Part shown: piece after piece, positions 9,581 to 20,011 of the stretch
Layout of the letters: each line of letters starts with the position of its first letter
Position numbering within the stretch: the first letter of the stretch is position 1
Assembly (NCBI RefSeq): GCF_030384665.1
Contig: NC_083679.1
Location: forward strand, 248,001 to 312,000
Reading direction: 5' to 3'
DNA length: 64,000 nt
Origin: Lodderomyces elongisporus
Taxonomy: Eukaryota > Ascomycota > Pichiomycetes > Serinales > Debaryomycetaceae
Made by a program: the position numbers and the translations under genes
Notes under the pieces: model-generated
Databases searched by the model: none
Told to the model about the DNA's origin: nothing
The model's input: only the letters and a program-made list of their open reading frames with translations

Positions 9581-11371
9581 ATGATTCTCATCAATGACGT
9601 GAAATACTCGTGTCTGGAATGCATTAGAGGTCACAGATCATCATCATGCAAACACCATACACGGCCTTTGCTTCAGGTTCGCTCCAAAGGACGACCGGGC
9701 TGCTACGCAAATGGTAATCCAAATCATCGAGTAGCCGTTTTTGCACAGGAGATCTTGGCAACGCCAGACGATTCATCGGAGTCAAGCTCGCCGAAATCTG
9801 GTTCCTTGTCACCTGCCACCACCGGAAATTCAACCACAACCTCATCTAGCTCAACAGTGGCTTCTACTGCTAATAGCGAGAAATTGCTGCCTATTATCAT
9901 CTTGAAAGCTTCATCGAAACAAGTTATCGATCTCACTAGTGGCCAGATTGTGGGACCATACGACGAGTCTCAACTAAAGCAATATATTGCAGAAAAGGCC
10001 CCTCCTCAGCAGCCAGTGATCAACGATGATAGTTTTATAGTTACAACATCTGGACAATTGCCAAAAATTAACAAGAAGAATGGAGGCGGAGGATGTGCAT
10101 GTAACAAGAAAAAAACTGTTAATAAGTCAAAGATACTTGAGTCATATATTAAGAAGCGATTAGAAAAGGACCAACAACAGATTAAACATGAGACGAGCTG
10201 CTGCAGCGGCAAGAACAGGAATGTCAACGGCAGCAGAAATGAGAATATCTGCAGCAGTAGCAGTAACAGTGGCAGCAATAACAGTAGCAGCAGCTGCAAC
10301 AACAGCAGCAACAGCAACAGCAACACTATAGACACACATAACAATAGTTATATAAATCAATTTTCATCAATAAAAACAGGGCCACCATCTCTGCGACCGG
10401 TCGATCAGTTGGGCTCAGTACCTGGTATACTTGAACCAATATTTGAAATGATACCACTCAGAGGATGCTCAGTACCTGGCACCTGTTGCTGTGACAGCAA
10501 TTGCTCGTGTCAAGGTTGTGTGGTTCATGGAAATAAAAAGGGAATATCCCCAGTTCCAGCGTTTGACACAATTTCAGATCTAGACGTCTCGCAATTCAAC
10601 AGCAATATCAACGACAACGACAGCGAGAACAACAATGTCGTAGTTGATGCTAATTACAACGGTAGTGGCGAAAATCTTGTATTCAACATTGTTCCAAATA
10701 TGCACACATCAGTGCAGCTCGCCCCTCCCAAACCTATGAACAGTTTTGTTGCACCAGTACTGCATTTGCAACCTACGCAGTCAATAAATTTTGCGCCGTC
10801 AGAAGAGTCGGGGGCTGTTTTCACAGCTTTGGCTCAACCGCAACTTGGTTTTCACGAAGGTACACAGCCATCCTCATTTTTATCATCCTCGTCGTCAGAC
10901 TCACCTGGAAACTGTTGCACATGTCCACCAAACCAATGTGAATGTTTAAACTGTGAAACGCACGGCATCCTTAACGGATACAAATTAGACGAGTATTTTC
11001 TGGACCCCGAGAAGTTGATGAATGCACTTGCTTCAGATTTTTACTTTGACGACTTAACACAGCCTTTTTTTGTGCAACAACCGCACCAACAACAACAACA
11101 GCAGCTGTTGCCGCAACAGCAATTATCTCGGCAAATATCCGAGCAACAACACAATTCTACAACTTCTTCTCTTTACAACGGTGCAGAAAACGCTAATTAT
11201 AACCCAAATGTCGTAGACCCGTTGGATCGCACCAGCTTGACCTCACAAACTAATCGTTCATTGTACAACGATTACAACACTAACAACGATATCACTGTTG
11301 CAACTACATCGGTTGATGCTGGCAATCAACTGCAAAATAAAGCTTGTTGCTCAAAAAAGAATTTTGCATAG
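9581..11371 (+). CDS. MAC1: copper-sensing copper-fist transcription factor, MAC1-like
   Basis: 596 residues. The N-terminus is a copper fist: zinc/copper ligands in YSCLECIRGHRSSSCKHH (residues 9-26) followed by the minor-groove KGRP (36-39). Two C-terminal Cys clusters follow. The first, near residues 302-316, reads CxCx3CxCx2CxxH; the second, near 445-460, reads CxCx4CxCx2CxxH, the exact Mac1/Cuf1 copper-sensing motif. The linker is rich in Ser, Asn and Gln. Mac1 activates high-affinity copper and iron uptake genes when copper is low and is inhibited by Cu(I) binding to the C-terminal clusters. The absence of an Ace1/Haa1-type Cys array directly after the fist argues against the copper-detoxification branch. 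Residue 12 in the fist is a CTG codon, better read as Ser. A TTTGCTCA site upstream fits autoregulation. Confidence 0.85.
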   Translation: MILINDVKYSCLECIRGHRSSSCKHHTRPLLQVRSKGRPGCYANGNPNHRVAVFAQEILATPDDSSESSSPKSGSLSPATTGNSTTTSSSSTVASTANSEKLLPIIILKASSKQVIDLTSGQIVGPYDESQLKQYIAEKAPPQQPVINDDSFIVTTSGQLPKINKKNGGGGCACNKKKTVNKSKILESYIKKRLEKDQQQIKHETSCCSGKNRNVNGSRNENICSSSSNSGSNNSSSSCNNSSNSNSNTIDTHNNSYINQFSSIKTGPPSLRPVDQLGSVPGILEPIFEMIPLRGCSVPGTCCCDSNCSCQGCVVHGNKKGISPVPAFDTISDLDVSQFNSNINDNDSENNNVVVDANYNGSGENLVFNIVPNMHTSVQLAPPKPMNSFVAPVLHLQPTQSINFAPSEESGAVFTALAQPQLGFHEGTQPSSFLSSSSSDSPGNCCTCPPNQCECLNCETHGILNGYKLDEYFLDPEKLMNALASDFYFDDLTQPFFVQQPHQQQQQQLLPQQQLSRQISEQQHNSTTSSLYNGAENANYNPNVVDPLDRTSLTSQTNRSLYNDYNTNNDITVATTSVDAGNQLQNKACCSKKNFA

Positions 11372-11487
11372 AGTGTATATAGAAAAATAGAAAATAGAAA
11401 ATAAAAAAAATTGAAAATAGTCAGTAGACTTTTCATCGTGTTTATACTTGTTAGTCTCAAGGTCAAAAAATCACGTGACCAGCACCC

Positions 11488-11525
<38 letters not shown>

Positions 11526-11791
11526 TACTTCGGTTTTTCTTGTTTTCTTTCTTGTTTGGTCTGAAAAAAAAAATCGACAATGTCACAATTTCCAAAAAAA
11601 AAAACCCCAAAAAAAATATATATATAAAAGAAAAAGTGTTATACACAAACTGAGCACAACCAACAGTTAATAGCTTACAGTCAACAGTCAACAGTCAACA
11701 GCCAATAGCAAACAATCACCAGTTAATCAACGCGTATTCTAGAACCTTTTCACTCTGCACCCGACTTTGAACACACTTTAAAGTTTTGATA
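11372..11791. promoter_or_regulatory. CTR9 promoter region
   Basis: 420 bp containing CACGTGA at 11472-11478, a (CT)n run at 11492-11522, a TATATATATAAAAG element at 11617-11630, several AACAGTC repeats near 11664-11700 and ACGCGT at 11730-11735, about 57 bp before the CTR9 ATG. Confidence 0.5.
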
Positions 11792-14700
11792 ATGGATGAA
11801 GCTCTTGATATATCATACTACATTGGGCAGGATGGAGTGGAGGCACTTAAAAACGTCGATGTTCCCGTTGAAGGAGGTGATGTTGTCTCATTGGATCTTA
11901 CGAATGCCGAAGAACTTCCCCAAGACCCTCAAGAGTTGGTCCTGTTTTTTACCGATAACAAGCTGGGGAAGCAGTTCTGGATAATTGTTGCTTGTGCGTA
12001 TGCACAACTAGGTAAACTAGCAGAGGCAGTACAACTCATCAAGCTGGCTCTAGAAACTAGCTATTTCACTGAAGAAGACAAAAAGACGTTTGAAAGTGTA
12101 CTTATCTGGCTATACTTTAGGTATGCATCCGTTGATGCACAGAACGGTGACCGTCTGGAGAACTTGGTTCTTGCGAGCTCTGCGATCTCGAGCTTGAAAA
12201 CAAAGATATATAATGACTCACAGACCTCAGTTACCAACAGTGTGTCTAATTTACTTGCTGAGGCAGTTTTGGCCATTTATCAAAACCACGATGACGAGGC
12301 AATGGAGATTTTCGATAGAGTCCTCAAGTTAGACCACAGTAATTGTTTTGCGCTATTGGGGAAGGCGCATGTGACGTTGTCAAAACTGAACAACTATACA
12401 TTGGCGTTAAAACTATACCAACAGGTTTTACTTTTAAACCCTGTAATGAAACCAGATCCTAGACTAGGAATCGGTTTGTGTTTTTGGTTTTTGAAAGACG
12501 AGAAAATGGCTAAGCAGAGCTGGGAAAGAGCTTTGGAAATAGATCCAAAGAATATTAAGGCTAAAATTTTCTTGAGTTTGACGAAAATATATGCCACATT
12601 GAACAATTCTCTCAGTGATGAACAATTTTTGAAGGACTACAAAGAGTGTTTGCAAGAGGTATCACAGCTCCATAAAGGTAATGTGACTGACTCTACGATA
12701 TTGCTTGTTCTTGTGTCGTACTATTTTGCCAAGCAAGAATATGACACCGTGGAACGAGTAGTGAAACATATTTCTCAGCATATTATTGGTGATAGCAGTG
12801 TATCCAAATCTGCTACACTCATTACTAAGCTTTCTAAGCATCAGCAAATAGTTTTATCAGAGTGTAGCACCTGGCTCGCTAGAGTGCAGTTTGCCCGTGA
12901 GGACTTTACGCAAGCATCAAAGCTTTTCCAAGAAGCTATAAAATTCAACGATCAAAATTTGGTTGCCAAGTTGGGGCTTGGTCAATCGCAATTCAATCGT
13001 GGCTCCATTGAAGAAGCGAGCTTGACATATGAGTCGATCTTGAGAACCAACGTCGATTGCCTTGAAGCCAATTACTCACTTGGTATTTTATATGCAAAAC
13101 AACAACTGGATTCGAGAAGGAAAAAGGAGTTGGCTATCCAGGTACTTGAACGATATATCAGACTCTCCAATAACAGAGGGTTATCATCAGCATCCAAGAA
13201 TGATGCGCATATGCTCCTCAACAAGGAACCAATTACATTAAATGCGTATTTGACATTGAGTAAATTGTACGAGGACACCGACTTGAACCAATCGTTGACT
13301 TATTTGACCAGAGCTGCTGATGCTAGGAAGAAGTTGGGCAAGAAGATTCCATTGGAGATTTATAACAACTTGGGTGTGTTTAAGTTCACCAAGCAAAATT
13401 TCGCAGGTGCGGCGGAAAGTTTCCAACTGGCACTTGATGAGCTTAATGCGGCAACAGAATTCAAATCAGCTGATGGAGAAGATGTATTGATTGATTTGCC
13501 TCAGGATCTCAAGATCTCACTTTCATTTAATTTGGCAAGATCAAAGGAAGTGTCAAACGAGAATGAAGCGTACCAGACATACGAATCACTCATTCAGGAA
13601 TGTCCCAACTATTTCTCTGCAAAGCTTCGTATTTTATTCCTTTCGTGCATCTCCGAATCTCGTTTATCTACAGATGAAATCAAAACCGAAATTGATGAGC
13701 TTTTGGACTTGAATGTGCTGGACCTTGAAGTCCGATCGTTTTATGGTTGGTTTGTTAAAAACTTTGGTAAAAAGTTGGGGATGAAGCCGGATTCGGATGT
13801 TGAGTTTCAAAAAGATACTCTTGTTGAGTTTGATAAACACGATTGTTATGCCTTGCTCTCGTTGGCAAACATTTATTGTGTCATGGCTCGTGATTTAAAA
13901 AATTCATCAAGCACTGAGCTGAAGAAGAAAAATTATTACATTAGAGCCATTGAATTGTATACCAAGGTGTTAACAGTGGATCCGAAGAACGTTTATGCAG
14001 CACAAGGCTTGGCAATTGCCTATATCGAAAACAAGGAATCGTTTAAAGGTTTGGATATTTTAAGAAAAATTAGAGACTCGCTTAATGACATTTCAGTCTA
14101 TCTCAATCTTGGTCACGTGCTATGCGAAGTGAAACAGTTTGGAAAAGCAATTGAGAGTTACGAACTAGCATTGGCCAGGTACACTGATGGTAAGGATGTC
14201 AAGATCCTTACCTTCCTTGGCAGAGCATGGTACTTACGTGCGTCCAACGAGCAGAACTTGCAATTTTTTAAACGAGGACTTGAATACTCAAGACAGGCAT
14301 TGGAACATACTCGAGGTTCTAAATCGGCGTTGTTATTCAATATTGCTTACGTGCAGTTTCAAATAGCGGATTTTGTCAGCAAGCAACCAGTGCACCACCG
14401 TCAACCGCAAGATATAAGTGACGCGATTGATGGATTACAAGATGCTATTCAGACTTTGCTCCAGCTTGCATCAGAAGATGAGAAACATCCACCTTACCCC
14501 AAAGATGAGTTGCGCGGTAGAGCAAATCTTGGATCAAGCACATTACTCAATAGACTCACTAGTGCACTTGATGAGACTAAGGAGAATATAGCCTCAGTGG
14601 AACAGAAACTCCAAACAGCAAAACATATTCGTGAGCAAGAGAAAGAGGCAAAAATCAAGGAGGAGCAAGCCAGACTCGAGATGTTGAAAGAGAAAGAGGC

Positions 14701-15379
14701 GCAGTTGGCAAAGGAAAGAGCAGCGTTACAAGAACAGGCTCAGCAGTGGGCTGAAGAGGCAAGACTGAATATTGCAGTTCAAGCGGAAGATGACAAAAGT
14801 GATGGTGACAATGATGATGATGATGATGATGAAGAAGGTGATGATGGTGGTTTGTTTAACGAGGAAAAGGGTAGAGGTAAACGAGTTAAGAACAGTAGTG
14901 GCAGAAAAGGCAAACCCAAGAAAAGCAGAAAGAAGAAAGTTCTTGAGGATAGTGAAAGTGAACCGGAGGCTGATTTTTCTGGCGATGAGGATAATAATTA
15001 TAGTAATGACGGTAATGATGGTCACGACGATGGCGTGAATGATAGAAACGAGACCAGGGTTGTGAAGAAAGATCTCGAGGTCAAACCTAAAAAGAAAGCA
15101 AACAGAAAGAGAAAACTTAGAGTTAGCGATGATGAAGAAGAAAATGATGAGAATGAAGATGGTGGAAATGAAAAGGGGGCAGTGACAGGCAGAGTTAATG
15201 GATCTAAAAGAGGCAAGAAGAAACAACACTTGTCGAATGAATTTATTGAGGATAGTGATGAGGAATTAGAAAATGATGATTTATTTGGTGATGAAGGAGT
15301 CGAAAAGGAGGACAATGATAAGGACGGGGAAAATGACAGAGACAAAGAAAAAGAAGCTAGAGGACAAGAGAGTGAATAA
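11792..15379 (+). CDS. CTR9: CTR9, TPR scaffold subunit of the Paf1 transcription-elongation complex
   Basis: 1195 residues from the ATG at 11792; an upstream in-frame TTG at 11786 is not needed. The protein aligns along its whole length with yeast Ctr9 as I remember it: an N-terminal block ending at FWIIVACAYAQLGK, many TPR units across roughly residues 50-900 (for example PDPRLGIGLCFWFLKDEKMA and VRSFYGWFVKN), a charged helical stretch of Lys/Glu repeats near 950-1000, then an acidic and Lys-rich tail with the conserved LSNEFIEDSDEE. Ctr9 scaffolds Paf1C on RNA polymerase II and is needed for H2B ubiquitylation, H3K4/K36 methylation and elongation in the nucleus. A CTG at 13718-13720 falls where S. 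cerevisiae has Ser, supporting CUG-Ser decoding. Confidence 0.97.
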   Translation: MDEALDISYYIGQDGVEALKNVDVPVEGGDVVSLDLTNAEELPQDPQELVLFFTDNKLGKQFWIIVACAYAQLGKLAEAVQLIKLALETSYFTEEDKKTFESVLIWLYFRYASVDAQNGDRLENLVLASSAISSLKTKIYNDSQTSVTNSVSNLLAEAVLAIYQNHDDEAMEIFDRVLKLDHSNCFALLGKAHVTLSKLNNYTLALKLYQQVLLLNPVMKPDPRLGIGLCFWFLKDEKMAKQSWERALEIDPKNIKAKIFLSLTKIYATLNNSLSDEQFLKDYKECLQEVSQLHKGNVTDSTILLVLVSYYFAKQEYDTVERVVKHISQHIIGDSSVSKSATLITKLSKHQQIVLSECSTWLARVQFAREDFTQASKLFQEAIKFNDQNLVAKLGLGQSQFNRGSIEEASLTYESILRTNVDCLEANYSLGILYAKQQLDSRRKKELAIQVLERYIRLSNNRGLSSASKNDAHMLLNKEPITLNAYLTLSKLYEDTDLNQSLTYLTRAADARKKLGKKIPLEIYNNLGVFKFTKQNFAGAAESFQLALDELNAATEFKSADGEDVLIDLPQDLKISLSFNLARSKEVSNENEAYQTYESLIQECPNYFSAKLRILFLSCISESRLSTDEIKTEIDELLDLNVLDLEVRSFYGWFVKNFGKKLGMKPDSDVEFQKDTLVEFDKHDCYALLSLANIYCVMARDLKNSSSTELKKKNYYIRAIELYTKVLTVDPKNVYAAQGLAIAYIENKESFKGLDILRKIRDSLNDISVYLNLGHVLCEVKQFGKAIESYELALARYTDGKDVKILTFLGRAWYLRASNEQNLQFFKRGLEYSRQALEHTRGSKSALLFNIAYVQFQIADFVSKQPVHHRQPQDISDAIDGLQDAIQTLLQLASEDEKHPPYPKDELRGRANLGSSTLLNRLTSALDETKENIASVEQKLQTAKHIREQEKEAKIKEEQARLEMLKEKEAQLAKERAALQEQAQQWAEEARLNIAVQAEDDKSDGDNDDDDDDEEGDDGGLFNEEKGRGKRVKNSSGRKGKPKKSRKKKVLEDSESEPEADFSGDEDNNYSNDGNDGHDDGVNDRNETRVVKKDLEVKPKKKANRKRKLRVSDDEEENDENEDGGNEKGAVTGRVNGSKRGKKKQHLSNEFIEDSDEELENDDLFGDEGVEKEDNDKDGENDRDKEKEARGQESE

Positions 15380-15674
15380 AGGACAAACGAGTACACAAAA
15401 AAAATTATATATTGTCTTGTATTATTATACTCATTTGTAAAGAAGGGAAATAAAACGAATTTATAAATAAATAAATGAACTTTTGAATCGAGAACTAGGA
15501 AATATTCAAAAATATCTTTAAAAAACTTTTGAAAAAGGAGAAAGCAAAAAACAACCTTGATGTAACACAATTCTACATGATGAGATTCAATTGAAAAGAA
15601 TAAAAAAAAAAACGATAAGGATGTATACTTTCTTTGTTTTTATTCTTTTCTGAATTACTATCTTATGTCTTGCT

Positions 15675-16256
15675 CTACTCTTTCAACCACTGTCTCATTA
15701 GTTTATGACTTTCTCCTGTTTCTTTAAATAATCTTTTTTCAAACTCATCCAATGTATAAATAAACTCGTTATTGAAATGCTTCCCCTTGCCTCCGCTGCT
15801 TCCAGCTATATTGCTTGCATAATTATTGATTTCGAAACTCCGCAGTTTTAATGAATCCATGATCAATTCAACCAACTCTCGTTCCTCAAACAAATTACAC
15901 CATCGCTCAACCATTTTGTAATATTGTGGACTCAATTTATGTAGATCCAAACTTGTTGAATCTGATTTGAGCGCATTCTTTACTTTTTCGTTTATAAAGT
16001 CAGGGTCCATTAAGGAGACAAATGGAGTTTCATCGTCTTGCGAGGCGGCAGATGCAGTATTTGCCGAGCTGGAGTGTGTGTGGATAACAGCCAAAACGCC
16101 ACATAACCAAATAGGAAGCTCGATATTTGTCCCCTGCTTAATGGATTTTCCAGGATTACCCTCAAGATAGCCAAGTCCGGGAACTGTATGGTTAAATGAG
16201 CAAGGTAGTTTTTCAGCATCAGCTAGGATATCATCTAAGTCGTAATATGAACTCAT
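15675..16256 (-). CDS. PSF3: PSF3, subunit of the GINS replication complex
   Basis: 193 residues, the normal size for Psf3. The start MSSYYDLDDILADAEKLPC followed by VPGLGYLEGNPG is the hallmark N-terminus of the family, then IELPIWLCGVLA and the helical C-terminal half with DLHKLSPQYYKM. Psf3 joins Sld5, Psf1 and Psf2 in GINS, which activates the MCM helicase with Cdc45 at replication forks. The gene is convergent with CTR9 (295 bp apart) and divergent from the TAG1-like gene. A canonical MluI cell-cycle box lies 125 bp upstream, as expected for a G1/S-expressed replication gene. Confidence 0.95.
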   Translation of the reverse strand: MSSYYDLDDILADAEKLPCSFNHTVPGLGYLEGNPGKSIKQGTNIELPIWLCGVLAVIHTHSSSANTASAASQDDETPFVSLMDPDFINEKVKNALKSDSTSLDLHKLSPQYYKMVERWCNLFEERELVELIMDSLKLRSFEINNYASNIAGSSGGKGKHFNNEFIYTLDEFEKRLFKETGESHKLMRQWLKE

Positions 16257-16805
16257 GAGGAAAATAAATGTCTTTGGAGGAGGAGAACGGGCGAGGTGGG
16301 CTTGCTCCTAGGTCGATTGTGGTGATTATCCTGGCTTTTTCAAATAGTCCGTTTTTATTTGTTTGTTTAATGATTGAGAAACGCGTTGTGTCTAAAGTAA
16401 AAAAATAAAAAAAAAATTACATATTTTATTATACAAAGACTTCACGTGATCAAGACTGGTTGTGGGGACGAGAAAGGAGAGAGGCAGAATGCAAAGCAAG
16501 GCAAGACAAAGTAAAAAAAAAAAAAAAAGGATAAAAAAAAGGATAAAAAAAAGGATAAAAAAAAATGTGTATATAACTAAACTTATATATTTATAAATAA
16601 GATATAATAAAAATATATAGTGTGGAAAGCAAACCAGTTCTCACGCCAGGCTAGTTCAAGTTTACACCTACACTTTAACATACACTCGTTGTTCACGTTC
16701 TTTTTTTTCTCTCGACTAGACCACCAGTTGGAGAATGTAAATAGCTCAATGCAAGCCCAAAATATTTTTTCATATTAGAATTTAGTCAAAAAACGTTGCT
16801 ACCCA
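16257..16805. other. divergent promoter PSF3 / TAG1-like
   Basis: 549 bp with the MluI cell-cycle box at 16381-16386, TCACGTGATC at 16442-16451, poly-A and GGATAAAA repeats near 16510-16565, and TATA-rich DNA near 16570-16620 that could serve the rightward gene. Confidence 0.6.
16381..16386. promoter_or_regulatory. MCB (ACGCGT) element of PSF3
   Basis: AAACGCGTT contains the palindromic MCB core bound by the MBF (Mbp1/Swi6-type) factor. Its position 125 bp upstream of a GINS subunit gene is typical for G1/S-induced replication genes. Confidence 0.6.
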
Positions 16806-19541
16806 ATGTTGGAAGTACCGCTCGGTAAGGCGGACCCTAACCCATTTCTATCAAATGGTGGCCAAGAAAGCAATCTTCCTCCGAAATATAGTCCGGCTGA
16901 TACTAGGAAAAATACACTGCCTTTATTAGAACCTGGACACGGTAATCGTTATAACAACAATGGTGATAATCGGAATTCTGATGACATGAACGAATCAAAC
17001 GAATCAAATGAATCAAACGAGTCAAATGAATACAACGTGGCCAATGAAATTACACCTTTGCTCAATAGTAGGACTTCTATACCACATCATACAATCTTGC
17101 AACGGATGTTTAGCCCCAGATGGTGGTGTTACTTTGGACTTTCCTTACTTATTACCCTAGTAACACTAACTTGCCTTACTTTTTGGAACATCGAGAATGT
17201 TATCAATGAAGCCATTGATGTTCAGATTTACGGTGCAAAACTCGAGGGTCTTACAGGAAGTGGCGTAGCAGTGCACTTACAAGGCTCGATTACTTTAAAT
17301 TACAACACAATTGACAATAGCAATGCAATTCAGCGTTCCTTACTAAAGATGGGCGCATTTATGATTGGTTTTATTACTATTTCATCCTTGGAGCGTGTTC
17401 AAATTCATGTGAAGCTAGTCGATGTTGAAACCTGTCCTTTTCTTTATCTTGCAAATGTGCACCCACCACCTATCAAAATCAATGTGCGAAATAATTCAAC
17501 TACCGTACTAGATATACTGAGTGAATGTACGTTTGAAGAGAGTCAGTTTTTTCAATTTCTCAAATATTATTATCAACTCACGGGAGATGTGCTTAATGCT
17601 GATGTGAAGATAATAGAGGAAAAAGTTAATATAAGGGCATGGGACGTCATTAGCTTGAGCCTCAAAAATGTTGAATTGCGTGATACTATTTCCATCGACC
17701 GCAGCACAATGAGGATTCCCCATGATGTAACAGTAGATCGATTCAAGGTTGACTCTGCTGATGACGGAGCAGTGGTGCGTATAGCTGCTGACATTATACT
17801 CTCAAATGACCTTGATTTTGCTCTTGAGTTGGACTCTATTGTTTGGGACTTGATGTTTGACAATTGCGATAAAGAGTTGGTGAAGATAGGATCCTGGACG
17901 ACTGCACCATTTAATATCACCCAAGGACGTTCCATCAATGCAACAGTTTTAGGGGAGATCAAGAGCGTGCCTAGTAGCCTAATGGATGACTGTGCTGATA
18001 CGGTTAGTCCCATTACCCAGATTGTGCAACACTATTTGAACGGAGAGCCCATCATTTTCTATCTTCATATTAATAAAGTTGTGCTGGATAGGTTTCCGCC
18101 GTGGCTTCTCGAAATGCTCATCAAAATTCCTCCAGTTAAGTTTGAAATCAAGATTCCAAAGTTTGGTACTTTTGCAACACCCAAACACGTAGCGTTGAAG
18201 CTGATGAATATGGTTTTCTTGGAAAATACCAATGCAAACACGGATTCTGGGTTGGAGCTCAACCTACAAAGTAACTGTACAATACAATTAGAGGAAGATT
18301 TTCCCTTTCCTATTGAATTTAAGAAATGGGTGATGGACTTTAATGTTAGTTGCAACGAAAAACACATTTTTTATGCGCAATCAGGAAGCTATGTATACTC
18401 CTCTATCTTACATGAGGATGGGTTTGACAAATTTGACATTGAGATGGATGATCTTGGTGTGGTTATTGTAGACCCTCGATCTTTGGGTCAACTCGTCAAT
18501 GGGATAATGAATAATGGAAAATCTATTCTTGGTGCTACTAAATTATTTGCCAACGCCAGTCTTGGTGGGCTTGAACTCAAATTGCCGCTTATTGAGAGGC
18601 TTATACTTTCGCATCTTGAAATTTCTCAGTTTCAAGTACCAACTAAGTTTGGTGTAAAAAAGATGCCGCAAAAACAGGAAACAGTGGCACGACAATTGCC
18701 GCCTTTGGTAATTGACCAATTGAACATCACAATTGAACAACTATACTATATTGAATCCAGTCCAAACGAAATAAACTTCTTGGTAGAGCTTTCCTTATTC
18801 AACCCGTCAAACTTTTCGATTGAGCTTCCGCTTGGAACTGGGCAAAAAGTGCATATAGGATTAGTCAAAGATGATATTCTTCTTGGGTCTATTGGGTTGA
18901 CTAAAGAGATTTTATTAACTACTCAAGAGAGGAATGAGTTGATCATTGAGTTAAAATTGGAATATCATTCTGTTCTGGAGAAGCTACACCTTCAAGACTT
19001 TATAAGTAACTATATCTCATCCGTGTCTTTGGAACGCCCCAAAAATGTTACAACGATCGAACTCACTAGAAACTCGGCGTTAAACTACCCTTCGTTAAAC
19101 AATTTTTTGCAAGAAATTAAACTATATAACTTGGCTCTTCCAAACGTCACTTTTGATACACCCGCAAGAATTCTCGACTCTTCAATGTTCATAATAGATG
19201 TGACAATACATATTCTTGCATCTGAGGTTGAGGTGACAGTTTATAACCCGTTGGCCAACGCAGAAGTCCAGCTCGAGATCCTTCAGTCATTTGCAAAACA
19301 TGGAGAAGTGGTGTTGGGCTATATTGCAAAAAGGCAAGTCTTGGTTGTACCTCCTGGTATCTACACGACACCGAGGATTCCTTTCAAAGTCAATAATGAT
19401 GCAGCACGAGATATTTTGAGAAATACACTAAACCGAGATTTAGAGATTGATGTTCTTGCTGACGTTAATGTGGGTGTTGATAAGTTTGACTTGAGATTGA
19501 TGTACAGAGGTGTGCAATTGATATCAAAAATTAGACTATAA
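16806..19541 (+). CDS. single-pass vacuolar-type membrane protein, DUF3712 family (TAG1-like)
   Basis: 911 residues. The N-terminal ~105 residues are hydrophilic with repeated Asn-Glu-Ser (62-77) and an acidic dileucine signal EITPLL (81-86), the DExxxLL form used for AP-3 sorting to the vacuole. One transmembrane helix follows (about 107-127, WCYFGLSLLITLVTLTCLTFW), then a ~780-residue lumenal region of beta-rich, LEA2-like repeats with several N-glycosylation sequons and no further helix. This layout matches fungal DUF3712 proteins and, tentatively, S. cerevisiae Tag1 (vacuolar, signals autophagy termination). Family assignment is from architecture and remembered similarity, so no symbol is given. 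No low-complexity expansion occurs in the lumenal part. Confidence 0.8.
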   Translation: MLEVPLGKADPNPFLSNGGQESNLPPKYSPADTRKNTLPLLEPGHGNRYNNNGDNRNSDDMNESNESNESNESNEYNVANEITPLLNSRTSIPHHTILQRMFSPRWWCYFGLSLLITLVTLTCLTFWNIENVINEAIDVQIYGAKLEGLTGSGVAVHLQGSITLNYNTIDNSNAIQRSLLKMGAFMIGFITISSLERVQIHVKLVDVETCPFLYLANVHPPPIKINVRNNSTTVLDILSECTFEESQFFQFLKYYYQLTGDVLNADVKIIEEKVNIRAWDVISLSLKNVELRDTISIDRSTMRIPHDVTVDRFKVDSADDGAVVRIAADIILSNDLDFALELDSIVWDLMFDNCDKELVKIGSWTTAPFNITQGRSINATVLGEIKSVPSSLMDDCADTVSPITQIVQHYLNGEPIIFYLHINKVVLDRFPPWLLEMLIKIPPVKFEIKIPKFGTFATPKHVALKLMNMVFLENTNANTDSGLELNLQSNCTIQLEEDFPFPIEFKKWVMDFNVSCNEKHIFYAQSGSYVYSSILHEDGFDKFDIEMDDLGVVIVDPRSLGQLVNGIMNNGKSILGATKLFANASLGGLELKLPLIERLILSHLEISQFQVPTKFGVKKMPQKQETVARQLPPLVIDQLNITIEQLYYIESSPNEINFLVELSLFNPSNFSIELPLGTGQKVHIGLVKDDILLGSIGLTKEILLTTQERNELIIELKLEYHSVLEKLHLQDFISNYISSVSLERPKNVTTIELTRNSALNYPSLNNFLQEIKLYNLALPNVTFDTPARILDSSMFIIDVTIHILASEVEVTVYNPLANAEVQLEILQSFAKHGEVVLGYIAKRQVLVVPPGIYTTPRIPFKVNNDAARDILRNTLNRDLEIDVLADVNVGVDKFDLRLMYRGVQLISKIRL

Positions 19542-20011
19542 AAAATCGAGGAGAGATGTGAAATGTGAAATGTGCAGACAAACGCTGGACGTTTAAATAC
19601 ACTAATACAACTTAAACTATGAAGCCAATTTTTTTTATTTCTTTTTTTTTTCATTTTAAATATCCCACTTCTTTATGCCCTGCATGAGAGCGGGGGTAGG
19701 TTATCTATCAATTTTAATCTTTGGTCATTGTCTTTTTGTCTCTTTTCCGTTTTTCTACGTTGTCTTTTCGTAAACAGCTTTAAAGTTGGTATATAGTGAC
19801 ACTTGCGCAATTGTTGTGAAAAATGGTGTATTAGAAAACAATAATACGGGAAAGAGAAAAGAGTGTGTGAGAGTGTGAGAGACGAAAAGAAATAGAGCCC
19901 ACAGTGGTAAATCTAATTTTGTACACACTCTGTGAGAATTTGCTAACTACACGCAAGTTTTAATATTGAATCTTTATTAAGCTGTGTGCTCTTTTTTTTT
20001 GCCTTCAGAAA
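19542..20011. other. convergent intergenic region
   Basis: 470 bp between the 3' ends of the TAG1-like gene and the minus-strand Gly-rich CaaX gene. T-rich and GA/GTGA-rich; no gene or structured element recognised. Confidence 0.6.

Noticed and set aside
14726..15229. Frames antisense to the acidic tail of CTR9 (also 15022-15570)
   Set aside because: Mirror of GAT/GAA-rich coding sequence; CTR9 homology on the plus strand is decisive.
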